Below are positions 1 through 9,591 of a DNA stretch of 64,000 bases, piece by piece. A program made the position numbers and the translations under genes. A model generated the notes under the pieces. That model saw only the letters and a list, made by a program, of their open reading frames with translations, had not been told where the DNA came from and did no database searches. The stretch is from contig JAWHQI010000239.1 in the NCBI GenBank assembly GCA_033032865.1, forward strand, positions 62,001 through 126,000. The letters are read 5' to 3'. The stretch is from Dactylorhiza incarnata (Eukaryota > Streptophyta > Magnoliopsida > Asparagales > Orchidaceae). Positions within the stretch are counted from its first letter, which is position 1. Every line of letters starts with the position of its first letter.

Positions 1-1029
1 TGGCGGGTTCAATATCAAGTCGTTTGACTTTTTTTGAGAACGCGTTCGGAAAAAATGTACCGAGCGGTAACCCGCAACCCCTTTACCTTGCGAAAGAAGA
101 TTGAGCGGCGGTGGCGGCGGTTTGTTCAGTTGATCTCTCACTTTCTCCGCCTTCACTTTTATGAACCGCAGCCCGGTCATCACATAATCCTCGGGAGCCG
201 GTGCGACCTTTTCGATTCTGGCCGCATCCTCAGCCAGGACGGCCTCCTTAACTCTGGTCGCATCCTCTCCAGGAAGGTCAGCCGCTTTCAGGTCGGCAGA
301 AGTCCCCAGTAGTTCGTCCTGCTTCTTGAGGGAATCGAAGTCCCTGATAATATCGCTTACAGATATGCTATGCGCATCGGCAGGGACCTGGTCGCCCGAC
401 TTGGGCGAACGGGTTTTCAGTCCCTCTGAAACTTCTTTGTCACGCGCCTTGTTTGCAGGCTACCCGCTCCCGGTTTCTTGGAAGCTGCTCTATTCTTGGC
501 CTTTAGGCTCTTCACCTTCCTCAGGAGCCTGTCCGCTGTTGTCTCCGCTCTTTTCCTCTTCTTGGTCGACTCCTGGCCGGCTCATTGCGAGGAGACTAGA
601 CTATCCTCAATATTCACTACCGGGTTCTGCTGACATGCCGGCTTGGGGGAGTCAACCGCTTCTCCTCCTTCATCACTTACCGTCAAGTGATATGCTCCGG
701 AGGGAGCAATATCAATGTTAAAAGAATCGGCCCCGTCGGCCTTCGGGATGACGACTTTCGAGTTCGTCTTATCTGGAGGAGGGGCAGATTGGTTACCATA
801 TCAGAAGGGGCAGGAAGATCAGCTGGGGCTGGTTCTTACAACCCGCTTCATTTTTAGTCGACAAATCGACTATTAGCGCAGGGGGCAGGGCGGTCGGCTT
901 GCCCGTAGAAGCAATGGTCACTGTTTTTTTAGGCTGAGTCTTCCTCTTCTTTTTATCCTTTGGGCGGTCTCCCCCGCGGTCTTTACTCGGTTTCTGGCGG
1001 CTTTCGAACTCGGCCATAAGGTCCACCAT
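1..1029 (-). pseudogene. Antisense gene A remnant (5' part, frameshifted)
   Basis: Read on the minus strand, a start codon at 1029 opens a lysine-rich N-terminus (MVDLMAEFESRQKPSKDRGG and on) that stays open to about 793, then the frame is lost. Downstream sequence to the window edge aligns by eye with the antisense gene A copy at 48749-50599, but no frame stays open. A longer in-frame ATG at 1128 sits inside the TATA region and is unlikely to be used. No enzymatic motif is visible; the intact relative at 33090-35062 is a basic coiled-coil protein of unknown role. Confidence 0.6.
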
Positions 1030-1125
1030 CTTGATCGGACTGTTTAGTCGGAAGGTTCTGACCGCAAGGGGCGAGTAGTGACTCGTGACTGCGTTGCAAT
1101 TATGCGGAAATAGAAGCTTCCAGAA

Positions 1126-1133
1126 CATTTATA
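1126..1133 (-). promoter_or_regulatory. TATA box of the antisense gene A
   Basis: TATAAATG on the minus strand, about 100 bp upstream of the gene A start at 1029 and between it and the 3' LTR. A TATA-like motif sits in the same place in the three other copies (15987-15994, 35157-35166, 50696-50703). Confidence 0.45.
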
Positions 1134-1173
1134 ACCCACAAGGCAAGATCTGCGCGGTCTCCGGGTAGAACTA

Positions 1174-1207
1174 ATATTTTCAAAATCTCTTCGGAGTTTG
1201 AAAATAT
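1174..1207. repeat. 34-bp palindrome just before the 3' LTR
   Basis: Arms ATATTTTC and GAAAATAT with further internal pairing. It is followed by GCGGGGATTA and then the LTR. It corresponds in position and sequence to 15912-15945, 35208-35241 and 50744-50778. Confidence 0.7.
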
Positions 1208-1217
1208 GCGGGGATTA

Positions 1218-1998
1218 TCTTTACCCAGAAGACCGCCTCCGAATAGCACTACTCGCAGACTGGGCGGTCTGAAGATGCAAGTCGCCCGGTTCAGATTCAA
1301 CGGGGTCCATCAGCACCAGCTAACACAAACTGGGCGGTCTGATAGAATTCAGATCGCCTCCAGGGTTTGCGCCATGAAGATTACCAAGGCCCAAGTCCAA
1401 AGGCAAGCCGCGGTCTCAAGTCGGAGACCGCCCGGGTTGTTCCATGAAGATTATCAAGGTTCAAGTCCAGAAGACAAGCCGCGATCTCAAGTCGGAGACC
1501 GCCCGGGTTGCATCATCGTCTTGACCGCAGCATCATCAGTCCCCGGACAAGATAGATCGGAAGCGCAAGCCGCCTAGCCGCGCATCTTCTTTCTCTTCTC
1601 CTTTCTGTATCCCGTCACCGCCTGCCCGTTTCTCCTGTACCCGGGTAGGCGGTTATTTTATCCCTGCCCGTTCGGGAAGGCCCCCAAGCCTATAAATAGG
1701 GGGCGGCGATGTTCCCAAGGCACGCACACTCGAATCCAGGAGCTGGCTTGTTTGAGCTACAGTCTCGAGTTTCCCGTCTTGCGACCTGCCTGACCGGCCG
1801 GCTTCTACTTTCCTGCTCTAGCGGCCCGCTGTAATCTCTTTATTTCAATCAAAGGAAAGCCCGTCACAGGAGTGGCATTCGCCGTGACGGGCGAAGTCTG
1901 GCCTTGACCGCTGCCAGCGGTCTCATTTTTCCTAACTAAAAGTAACAGACAGCCCGCAGCCTCCGATTTCCTTCGGAGGTGCAATTTCGGATTCAACA
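1218..1998 (+). repeat. 3' LTR, 781 bp (subfamily C)
   Basis: The LTR starts at TCTTTACCC (the first G of the usual TGTTTACCC is substituted) and ends ATTCAACA. TATAAATA lies at 1691-1698, and the GC-rich stem-loop GCCCGTCAC...GTGACGGGC at 1859-1892. U3 holds a ~69-bp direct repeat at roughly 1373-1441 and 1444-1509, each copy containing GGAGACCGCCCGGGTTG, which looks like an enhancer duplication. The closest relative in the window is the LTR at 50789-51572. Confidence 0.85.
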
Positions 1999-4890
1999 AG
2001 CTCATTCCAAAAAGATGTTGTGGGGTAAAATCAGACAACCGGATCAAAAGTTATTGCTGTTTAATGTTTGAAGGTCATTGGAGATAAATCTCTCACTTTC
2101 ACTACAACCATCATCAAAAATTCTTTCATTTTGAAATTTATGTGTCATTTGGAGCAAAATCTCGCAGTTCCACTACAACCCACTGTATTTCTACCTCTAC
2201 ACGAGCTTGAATGGGTTAAAATTTTCTCAATTGGATTTAGCGCTCCGATCTTATTCTGAAAAGGTATTGTGGGCGAAATACGGACAACCGGATTAAAAGT
2301 TATGGATGTTTGAAGTTTAGGTCTCATTTCGAGCTAAATGCCTTATTATAAACCCATTGTATATTGACCACTGAGCGAATTGGGATGGGTAAAATTTGTT
2401 CTCCATTAGATGTAGCACTCTGAGCTCATTCCAAAAAGGTGATGTGCGCAAAAATCGGACAACCAGATCAAAAGTTATGGCTGTTATAGTTTGTGTCAAT
2501 TGAAGCTAAATCCCTCATTACCTCTGCAAGCCATTGTATATTGACCACAAAATGAGCTGGGATGGTTTAATGTTGTGGTCCATTGGATGTATGTCTCCAA
2601 GCATATTTCGAAAAAGTGTTGTGGGTAAAAGTCATACAACCGGATCAAAAGTTATGGTTGTTTGTAAGTTAGGTGTCATTTGGAGCTAAATTTCGCATTA
2701 CCGCTGTAACCCGCTATATATCGACAACTAAATGAACTGGAATGGCTAAAACTTGTTCAACAATGAATGTAGGGCTCCTAGCTCATTCCAAAAAGGTGTT
2801 GTAGGGTAAAATCTGACAACCGGATCAAAAGTTATTGCTGCTTAATGTTTGAGGGTCATTTGGAGATAAATCTCTCACTTTCACTACAACCAACATAAAC
2901 AATTCTTTCATTTTGAAATTTATGTGTAATTTGGAGCAAAATCTCACAGTCCCACTACAACCCACTGTATTTCGACCTCTAAACGAGCTTGAATGGGTTA
3001 CAATTTTCTCAATTTGATTTAGGGCTCCGATCACATTCTAAAAATGTATTGTGGGCGAAAAAACGGACAACCGGATTAAAAGTTATGGATGTTTGAAGTT
3101 TAGGTCTCATTTCGAGCTAAATGCCTTATTACAAACCCATTGTATATTGACCACTGAGCGAATTGGGATGGGTAAAATTGGTTCTCCATTGGATGTAGCA
3201 CACCGAGCTCATTCCAAAAAGGTGTTGTGCGCAAAAATCGGACAACCAGATCAAAAGTTATGGTTGTTACAATTTATGTGTCAATTGAAGCTAAATCCCT
3301 CATTACCACTGCAACCCGTTGTATATTGACCACTAAAATGTGCTGGAATAGTTTGAAATTGTGGTCCATTGGATGTATGTCTCCATGCATATTTCGAAAA
3401 GGTGTTGTGGGTAAAAGTCAGACAACCCGATCAAAAGTTATGGCTGTTTGAAATTTAGGTGTCATTTGGAGGTAAATTTCGCATTACCGCTGCAACCCGC
3501 TATATATCGACAACTAAATGGACTGGAATGGCTAAAAATTGTGCATCAATGAATGTAGGGCTCCTACCTCATTCCAAAAAGGTGTTGTGGGGTAAAATCT
3601 GACAACCGGATCAAAAGTTATTGTTGTTTAATGTTTGAGGGTCATTTGGAGATAAATCTCTCACTTTCACTCCAACCAACATCAAAAATTCTTTCATTTT
3701 GAAATTTATATATCATTTGGAGCAAAATCTCTCAGTACCACTACAACCCACTGTATTTCAGTCTCTAAATGAGCTTGAATGGGTTAAAATTTTCTCAATT
3801 GGATTTAGGGCTCTGATCTCATTCTGAAAAGGTATTGTGGGCAAAAAACAGACAACCGGATTAAAAGTTATGGATGTTTGAAGTTTAGGTCTCATTTCGA
3901 GCTAAATGCCTTATTACAAACCCATTGTATATTGACCACTGAGCGAATTGGGATGGGTAAAATTGGTTCTCCAATGGATGTAGCACTCCGAGCTCATTCC
4001 AAAAAGGTGTTGTGCACAAAAATCGGACAACCAGATAAAATTTTTTGGCTGTTACAGTTTATGTGTCAATTGAAGCTAAATCCCTCATTAACACTGCAAC
4101 CCGTTGTATATTGACCACTAAAATGAGCTGCAATAGTTTAATATTGTGGTCCATTTGATGTATGTCTCCATGCATATTTTGAAAAGGTGTTGTGGGTAAA
4201 AGTCAGACAACCGGATCAAAAGTTATGGCTGATTGAAATTTAGGTGTCATTTGGAGCTAAATTTCGCATTACCGCTGCAACCCGCTATATATCGACAACT
4301 AAATGAACTGGAATGTCTAAAACTTGTGCATCAATGATTGTAGGGCTCCTAGCTCATTCCAAAAACGTGTTGTGGGGTAAAATCTGACAACCAGATCAAA
4401 GTTATTGTTGTTTAATGTTTGAGGGTCATTTGGAGATAAATCTCTCACTTTCACTACAACCAGCATCAAAAATTATTTCATTTTGAAATTTATGTATCAT
4501 TTGGAGCAAAATCTCGCAGTCCCACTACAACCCATTGTATTTCGACTTCTAAACGAGCTTGAATGGGTTAAAATTTTCTCAATTTGATTTAGGGCTCCAA
4601 TCTCATTCTGAAAAGGTATTGTGGGCGAAAAAACGGACAACCAGATTAAAAGTTATGGATGTTTGAAGTTTAGGTCTCATTTCGAGCTAAATGCCTTATT
4701 ACAAACCCATTGTATATTGACCACTAAGCGATATGGGATGGTTAAAATTGGTTCTCCATTGGATAAAGCACTCCGAGCTCATTCCAAAAAGGTGTTGTGC
4801 GCAAAAATCGGACAACCAGATCAAAAGTTATGGCTGTAACAGTTTATGTGTCAATTGAAGCTAAATCCCTCATTACCACTGCAACTCGTT
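1999..4890. repeat. Satellite array, ~785-bp higher-order repeat (block 1)
   Basis: The anchor motif ACAACCGGATCAAAAGTTAT (with small changes) recurs with the preceding G/T at 2034, 2283, 2458, 2635, 2815, 3066, 3241, 3421, 3601, 3851, 4026, 4206 and 4386. The spacings repeat as about 250, 175, 180, 180, so the unit is about 785 bp of four diverged subunits. The 250-bp subunit contains a 71-bp internal duplication (TCATTTGGAGATAAAT at 3642 and TCATTTGGAGCAAAAT at 3713). Short open frames of 60-90 codons recur once per unit on both strands and are not genes. The unit length suits a centromeric or pericentromeric satellite. Confidence 0.95.
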
Positions 4891-5059
4891 GCACTTGTAA
4901 CCCGCTGTAACCGCTTCTTTTTAATCAAAGGAAAGCCCATCACAGGAGTGGCTTCATCGTGACGGGCGAAGTCTGGTCTTTCTCGTTTTCTCCACCTGAA
5001 AAGTAACCGGCAGGCCGCAGCCTCCGATTTCTTTCGGAGGTGCGATTTCGGACTCAACA
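4891..5059 (+). mobile_element. Truncated gypsy LTR tail (R/U5 part)
   Basis: About 169 bp match the 3' end of the Tat-type LTRs: CACTTGTAACCCGCTGTAAC, the stem-loop GCCCATCAC...GTGACGGGC, the CCTCCG...CGGAGG hairpin, and the terminus GACTCAACA. The upstream LTR is missing. The junction with satellite at 4888-4890 shares TTG between satellite (CGTTG) and LTR (TTTGCACTTG), so a microhomology junction is likely. There is no target-site duplication. Confidence 0.8.
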
Positions 5060-5819
5060 ATAGTGAATGTATTCTCTCTTCTATAGTGAGAAGGAGATTG
5101 TAGGCCTTTCTCTCTTTCAGTGAGAGCTTTCAGAAATTTGCAGCAGTATGACTTCAGAAGGAAGAAGAAGAAGGCTTTTTCTTTCTGCAGCACTCTTTCA
5201 CTTTTCTCAATTTTCTCTTTCTTCTCTCTTGGGAGCTTTTCCTCTTTTTCAGTAATGGAGTGGATCACTTCCTGTTATTCTTTGCCGACCTCCTTCTGTA
5301 GTTATAGCTCTGCTTATTCAAAAATATTGCTATAGGAGAATAATCAATTAGCAGTCAGAGAAATAGTAAGAGAGAAAAGTTTTCATAATCATTATATCTG
5401 TAGAATGAAAGAGATCATTCTATTTTCAAATAATGTCCATAATAATCTTAATCAAATTAGCCAAGAATCATTTAGAAGGAAAGACTGATTCAGAACGGCT
5501 AGAAGAGAATAATATAATTCAATAAAATTCAGATCTACAGAAAGAAGGAAAGAGATCTGGCGTGTTTTTGAATCTGTCACAGAAATCGATGTGCGTCGAT
5601 TACTATTCGACGTAAGCGTCGATTTCAGCCTGGCTAGACGTCGAGAAGAAAATATGGAAGGAGCATCGACTGAGGTGCGTTGATTTTATTGGGTGCGTCG
5701 ACTACACTTCGATGTTGCGTCGATTACTATTCGACGCATATTTACTTAAACTAATTTTTCACTCTGAGAACTCATTTTCTACTCATTTCTAGGGGTTAAG
5801 ATAAATCATTTCCCCAACA
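5060..5819 (-). mobile_element. Unclassified LTR-like fragment, possibly Ty1/copia
   Basis: These 760 bp match nothing else in the window. On the minus strand the segment starts TGTTGGGGAAATGATTTATC, typical of many plant copia LTR starts, and is AT-rich with pyrimidine runs. It contains GTCGATTACTATTCGAC twice (near 5596 and 5718), itself an imperfect inverted repeat. The other end (AATACATTCACTAT on the minus strand) abuts the gypsy LTR tail without a matching duplication, so this is not a clean solo LTR. Short frames here are low complexity. Confidence 0.4.
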
Positions 5820-8691
5820 ATTTGGAGCAAAATCTCGCAGTACCACTACAACCCACTGTATTTCGACCTCTAAACGAGCTTGGATGGGTTAAAATTTTCT
5901 CAATTGGATTTAGGGCTCCGATCTCATTCTGAAAAGGTATTGTGGGCAAAAAACGGACAACCGGATTAAAAGTTATGGATGTTTAAAGTTTAGGTCTCAT
6001 TTCGAGCTAAATGCCTTATTACAAACCCATTGTATATTGACCACTGAGCGAATTGGGATGGCTAAAATTGGTTCTCCATTGGATGTAGCACTCCGAGCTC
6101 ATTCCAAAAAGTTGTTGTGCGCAAAAATCGGACAACCAGATCAAAAGTTATGGTTGTTACAAGTTATGTGTCAATTGAAGCTAAATCCCTCATTACCACT
6201 ACAACCCGTTGTATGTTGACCACTAAAATGAGCTGGAATGGTTTAAAATTGTGGTCCATTGGAAGTATGTCTCCATGCATATTCCGAACAGTTGTTGTGG
6301 GTAAAAGTCAGACAACCAGATCAAAAGTTATGGCTGTTTGAAATTTAGGTGTCATTTGGAGCTAAATTTTGTATTACCGCTGCAACCGGCTATATATCGA
6401 CAGCTAAATGAAGTGGAATGGCTAATACTTGTGCATCATTGAATGTATGACTCCTAGCTCATTCCAAAAAGATGTTGTGGGGTAAAATCTGACAACCGGA
6501 TCAAAAGTTGTTGCTGATTAATGTTTGAGGGTCATTTGGAGATAAATCTCTCACTTTCACTACAACCAGCATCAAAAATTCTTTCATTTTGAAATTTATG
6601 TGTCATTTGGAGCAAAATATCGCAGTACCACTACAATCCACTGTATTTCGACCTCTAAACGAGCTTGAATGGTTTAAAATTTTCTCAATTGGATTTAGGG
6701 CTCCGATCTCATTCTGAAAAGGTATTGTGGGCGAAAAACGGACAACCGGATTAAAAGTTATGGATGTTTGAAGTTTAGGTCTCATTTCGAGCTAAATGCC
6801 TTATTACAAACTCATTGTATATTGACCACTGAGCGAATTGGAATGGATAAAATTGGTTCTCCATTGGATGTAGCACTCCGAGCTCATTCCAAAAAGGTGT
6901 TGTGCGCAAAAATAGGACAACCGGATAAAAAGTTATGGTTGTTACAAGTTATGTGTCAATTGAAGCTAAATCCCTCATTACCGTTGCAACTCGTTGTATA
7001 TTGACCACTAAAATGAGCTGGAATGGTTTAAAATTATGGTCCATTGGATGTATGTCTCCAGGCATATTTCGAAAAGGTGTTGTGGGTAAAAGTCAGTCAA
7101 CCGGATCAAAAGTTATGGCTGTTTGAAATTTAGGTGTCATTTGGAGCTAAATTTTGCATTACCGCTGCAACCCGCTATATATCGGCAGCTAAATGAAGTG
7201 GAATGGCTAAAACTTGTGCATCAATGAATGTAGGGCTCCTAGCTCATTCCAAAAAGGTGTTGTGGGGTAAAATCTGACAACCGGATCAAATTTTATTGTT
7301 GTTTAATTTTTGAGGGTCATTTGGAGATAAATCTCTCACTTTCACTACAACCAGCATCAAAAATTCTTTCATTTTGAAATTTATGTGTCATTTGAAGCAA
7401 AATCTCGCAGTACCACTACAACCCACTGTATTTTGACCTCTAAACGAGCTTGAATGGGTTAAAATTTTCTCAGTTGGATTTAGGGCTCCGATCTCATTCT
7501 GAAAAGGTTAAAAAGTTATGGATGTTTGAAGTTTAGGTATCATTTCAAGCTAAATGCCTTATTACAAACTCATTGTATATTGACCACTGAGCAAATTGGA
7601 ATGGATAAAATTGGTTCTCCATTGGATATAGCACTCCGAGCTCATTCCAAAAAGGTGTTGTGCGCAAAAATAGGACAACCGGATAAAAAGTTATGGCTGT
7701 TATAAGTTATGTGTCAATTGAAGCTAAATCCCTTATTACCGTTGCAACTCGTTGTATATTGACCACTGAAATGAGCTGGAATTGTTTAAAATTGTGGTCC
7801 ATTGGATGTATGTCTCCAGGCATATTTCGAAAAGGTGTTGTGGGTAAAAGACAGTCAACCGGATCAAAAGTTATGGCTGTTTGAAATTTAGGTGTCATTT
7901 GAAGCTTGGAGCTAAATTTCGCATTACAGCTGCAACCCGCTATATATCGACAACTAAATGAACTGGAATGGCTAAAACTTGTGCATCAATGAATGTAGGG
8001 CTCCTAGATCATTTCTAAAAGATGTTGTGGGGGGTAAAATCAGACAACCGGATCAAAAGTTATTGCTGTTTAATGTTTGAGGGTCATTTGGCGATAAATC
8101 TCTCACTTTTACTACAACCAGCATCAAAAATTCTTTCATTTTGAAATTTATGTGTCATTTGAAGCAAAATCTCGCAGTACCACTACAACCCACTGTATTT
8201 TGACCTCTAAACGAGCTTGAATGGGTTAAAATTTTCTCAATTGGATTTAGGGCTCCGATCTCATTCTGAAAAGGTATTGTGGGCAAAAAACGACAACCGG
8301 ATAAAAAGTTATGTATGTTTGAAGTTTAGGTCTTATTTCAAGCTACATGCCTTATTACAAACTCATTGTATATTGACCACTGAGCGAATTGGAATGGATA
8401 AAATTGGTTCTCCATTGGATGTAGCACTCCGAGCTCATTCCAAAAAGGTGATGTGCGCGAAAATGGGACAACCGCATCAAAAGTTATGGCTGTTACATGT
8501 TATGTGTTAATTGAAGCTAAATCCCTCATTACCACTACAACTCGTTGTATATTGACCACTAAAATGAGCTGGAATGGTTTAAAATTGTGGTCCGTTGGAT
8601 GTATGTCTCCATGCATATTTTGAAAAGGTGCTGTGGGTAAAAGTCAGACAACCTGATCAAAAGTTACAGCTGTTTGAAATTTAGGTGTCAT
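5820..8691. repeat. Satellite array (block 2)
   Basis: Same ~785-bp unit as block 1. It resumes in the middle of the long subunit (ATTTGGAGCAAAATCTCGCA), out of phase with the break at 4890, so the intervening block is not a simple insertion. Near 7507 one copy has lost about 28 bp around the ACAACC anchor. The last bases, GTCAT at 8687-8691, are the left target-site duplication of the outer element. Confidence 0.95.
8687..8691. repeat. Target-site duplication GTCAT of the outer element (left copy)
   Basis: GTCAT precedes the 5' LTR at 8692 and recurs at 36099-36103 right after the 3' LTR. Removing one copy and the element restores a continuous satellite reading (...TTAGGTGTCAT then GAGGAGCTAAATTTC), which shows a genuine insertion into the array. 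Confidence 0.93.
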
Positions 8692-9228
8692 TGTTTGCCC
8701 GGAAAACCGCTTCTCGGGTTGGGCTATTATCAGACCGCGCGAACTTATGGGCCAGGCCGCTAGTTTCCAAGATCAGTGGTTCTCAGTTCAAGGTGAGCCA
8801 GGCCGGGTGACCTGATGTCGTTTCCGGATCGCCCCCAAGGGAGAAGATCGTCAAGAGCTAAGGCGAGAGGTTTATCCGCGGTCTCAGCTAGAAGGCCGCG
8901 CGGGTTGTCCCATAGAAATTCGAGTTTCCAATCCCGAAGAACAAGCCGAGATTCCAGATCAAAGGCAATCCAAGTTACCTCGTGAAGATCGGCTAAGTCA
9001 TGACCAGAAGGCAGACCGCGGCCTCAATCTCCAGGCCGCGCGGTCTGCATTATTGACTTGGTCCCGGTGTCCTCAGCCTCAAGCAAGACAGGTCGGAAGA
9101 GCAAGCTGCCAAGCCGCGCGGCTTCTTTCTTTTTTCTTCTTTATGCATCCCGTCACCGCCTGCCCGTTTCTCCTGTACCCGGGCAGGCGGTTATTTTATC
9201 CCTGCCCATTCGGGCAGGCCCCCAAGCC

Positions 9229-9236
9229 TATAAATA
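9229..9236 (+). promoter_or_regulatory. TATA box in the outer 5' LTR
   Basis: TATAAATA followed by GGGGGCGGC. The same motif occurs in every LTR of the window (1691, 35789, 51264 on plus; 15356-15363, 28430-28437 and 59886-59893 on minus). It should drive the genomic and gag-pol RNA. Confidence 0.8.
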
Positions 9237-9396
9237 GGGGGCGGCACTGTTCACAAGGCACGCACACTCGAATCGAGGAGCTCGCTTGTTTGAGCTGCGG
9301 ACTCGAGTTTCCCGTCTTGCGGACTGTCTGACCGGCCGGCTTCTCTTTTTCTGCACTTGCAGCCCGCTGTAATCACTTTTCTTTAATCAAAGGAAA

Positions 9397-9430
9397 GCCC
9401 GTCGCAGGAGTGGCATTTGCCGCGGCGGGC
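9397..9430 (+). other. Conserved GC-rich stem-loop in R/U5
   Basis: GCCCGTCGC pairs with GCGGCGGGC around a ~16-nt loop containing GGAGTGGCATTTGCC. It occurs in all LTRs here, with compensatory stem changes in the copies at 1859-1892 (GCCCGTCAC/GTGACGGGC) and, on the minus strand, 59607-59640 (GCCCGCCGC/GCGGCGGGC). It would lie in the 5' leader of the genomic RNA. A packaging, dimerisation or 3'-end role is inference only. Confidence 0.6.
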
Positions 9431-9540
9431 GAAGTCTGGCCTTGACCGCTGCTAGCGGTCTCATCTTTCCATCTAAAAAAAGTAACCGGCAACCCGCAGC
9501 CTCCGGTTTCCCTCGGAGGTGCATTCTCGGACTCAACAGA

Positions 9541-9559
9541 AACACGCGACCTTCAGATC
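9541..9559 (+). other. Putative primer-binding site matching internal tRNA-Phe
   Basis: Two bases after the LTR lies AACACGCGACCTTCAGATC. From memory of the plant cytosolic tRNA-Phe(GAA), this is a perfect 19-nt complement of its internal stretch from the anticodon stem through the variable loop into the T loop, not of the 3' CCA end. No TGG-starting primer site is present. The inner element has the identical 19 bases at the same distance from its LTR (28119-28137). Priming would need a cleaved tRNA, as established for Drosophila copia with tRNA-iMet. Confidence 0.65.
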
Positions 9560-9591
9560 GCGGAGTGCGGGCGAAATCTCTTTTCGCCATA

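Larger units (their letters stand above)
1..1998 (+). mobile_element. 3' end of a Tat-type Ty3/gypsy retrotransposon (cut by window edge)
   Basis: This is the 3' portion of an LTR element whose gag-pol lies beyond the left edge. It holds a decayed antisense gene A copy (1-1029, minus strand), an antisense TATA box (1126-1133), a 34-bp palindrome (1174-1207), and a complete 3' LTR (1218-1998) ending in ATTCAACA against satellite. The layout matches the 3' parts of the elements at 8692-36098 and 48749-51572; its LTR is closest to the latter. The left target-site duplication cannot be seen, so whether this is a clean insertion is unknown. Confidence 0.85.
8692..9538 (+). repeat. 5' LTR of the outer element, 847 bp
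   Basis: Begins TGTTTGCCCGG and ends CGGACTCAACA. U3 contains a strong inverted repeat at 9011-9048 (GCAGACCGCGGCCT against AGGCCGCGCGGTCTGC). TATAAATA is at 9229-9236, so transcription probably starts near 9260. R/U5 holds the conserved stem-loop 9397-9430 and, close to the end, the hairpin CCTCCG...CGGAGG. The frame open from 9442 into gag crosses the LTR end and is not taken as coding. Confidence 0.95.

Noticed and set aside
2640..2760. CENP-B-box-like sequence in the satellite (TTTCGACCTCTAAACGAG and similar)
   Set aside because: The core spacing and the CGGG end do not match, and plants are not known to use this box.
9541..9559. A host tRNA gene fragment at the LTR junction
   Set aside because: Only 19 nt match tRNA-Phe, antisense and placed identically after both 5' LTRs; a primer-binding site explains it better.
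9442..9591. Upstream extension of the outer gag-pol frame to an ATG at 9442
   Set aside because: The extension lies in the LTR and primer site and is not shared with the inner element; MSDRQF at 9592 is common to both.
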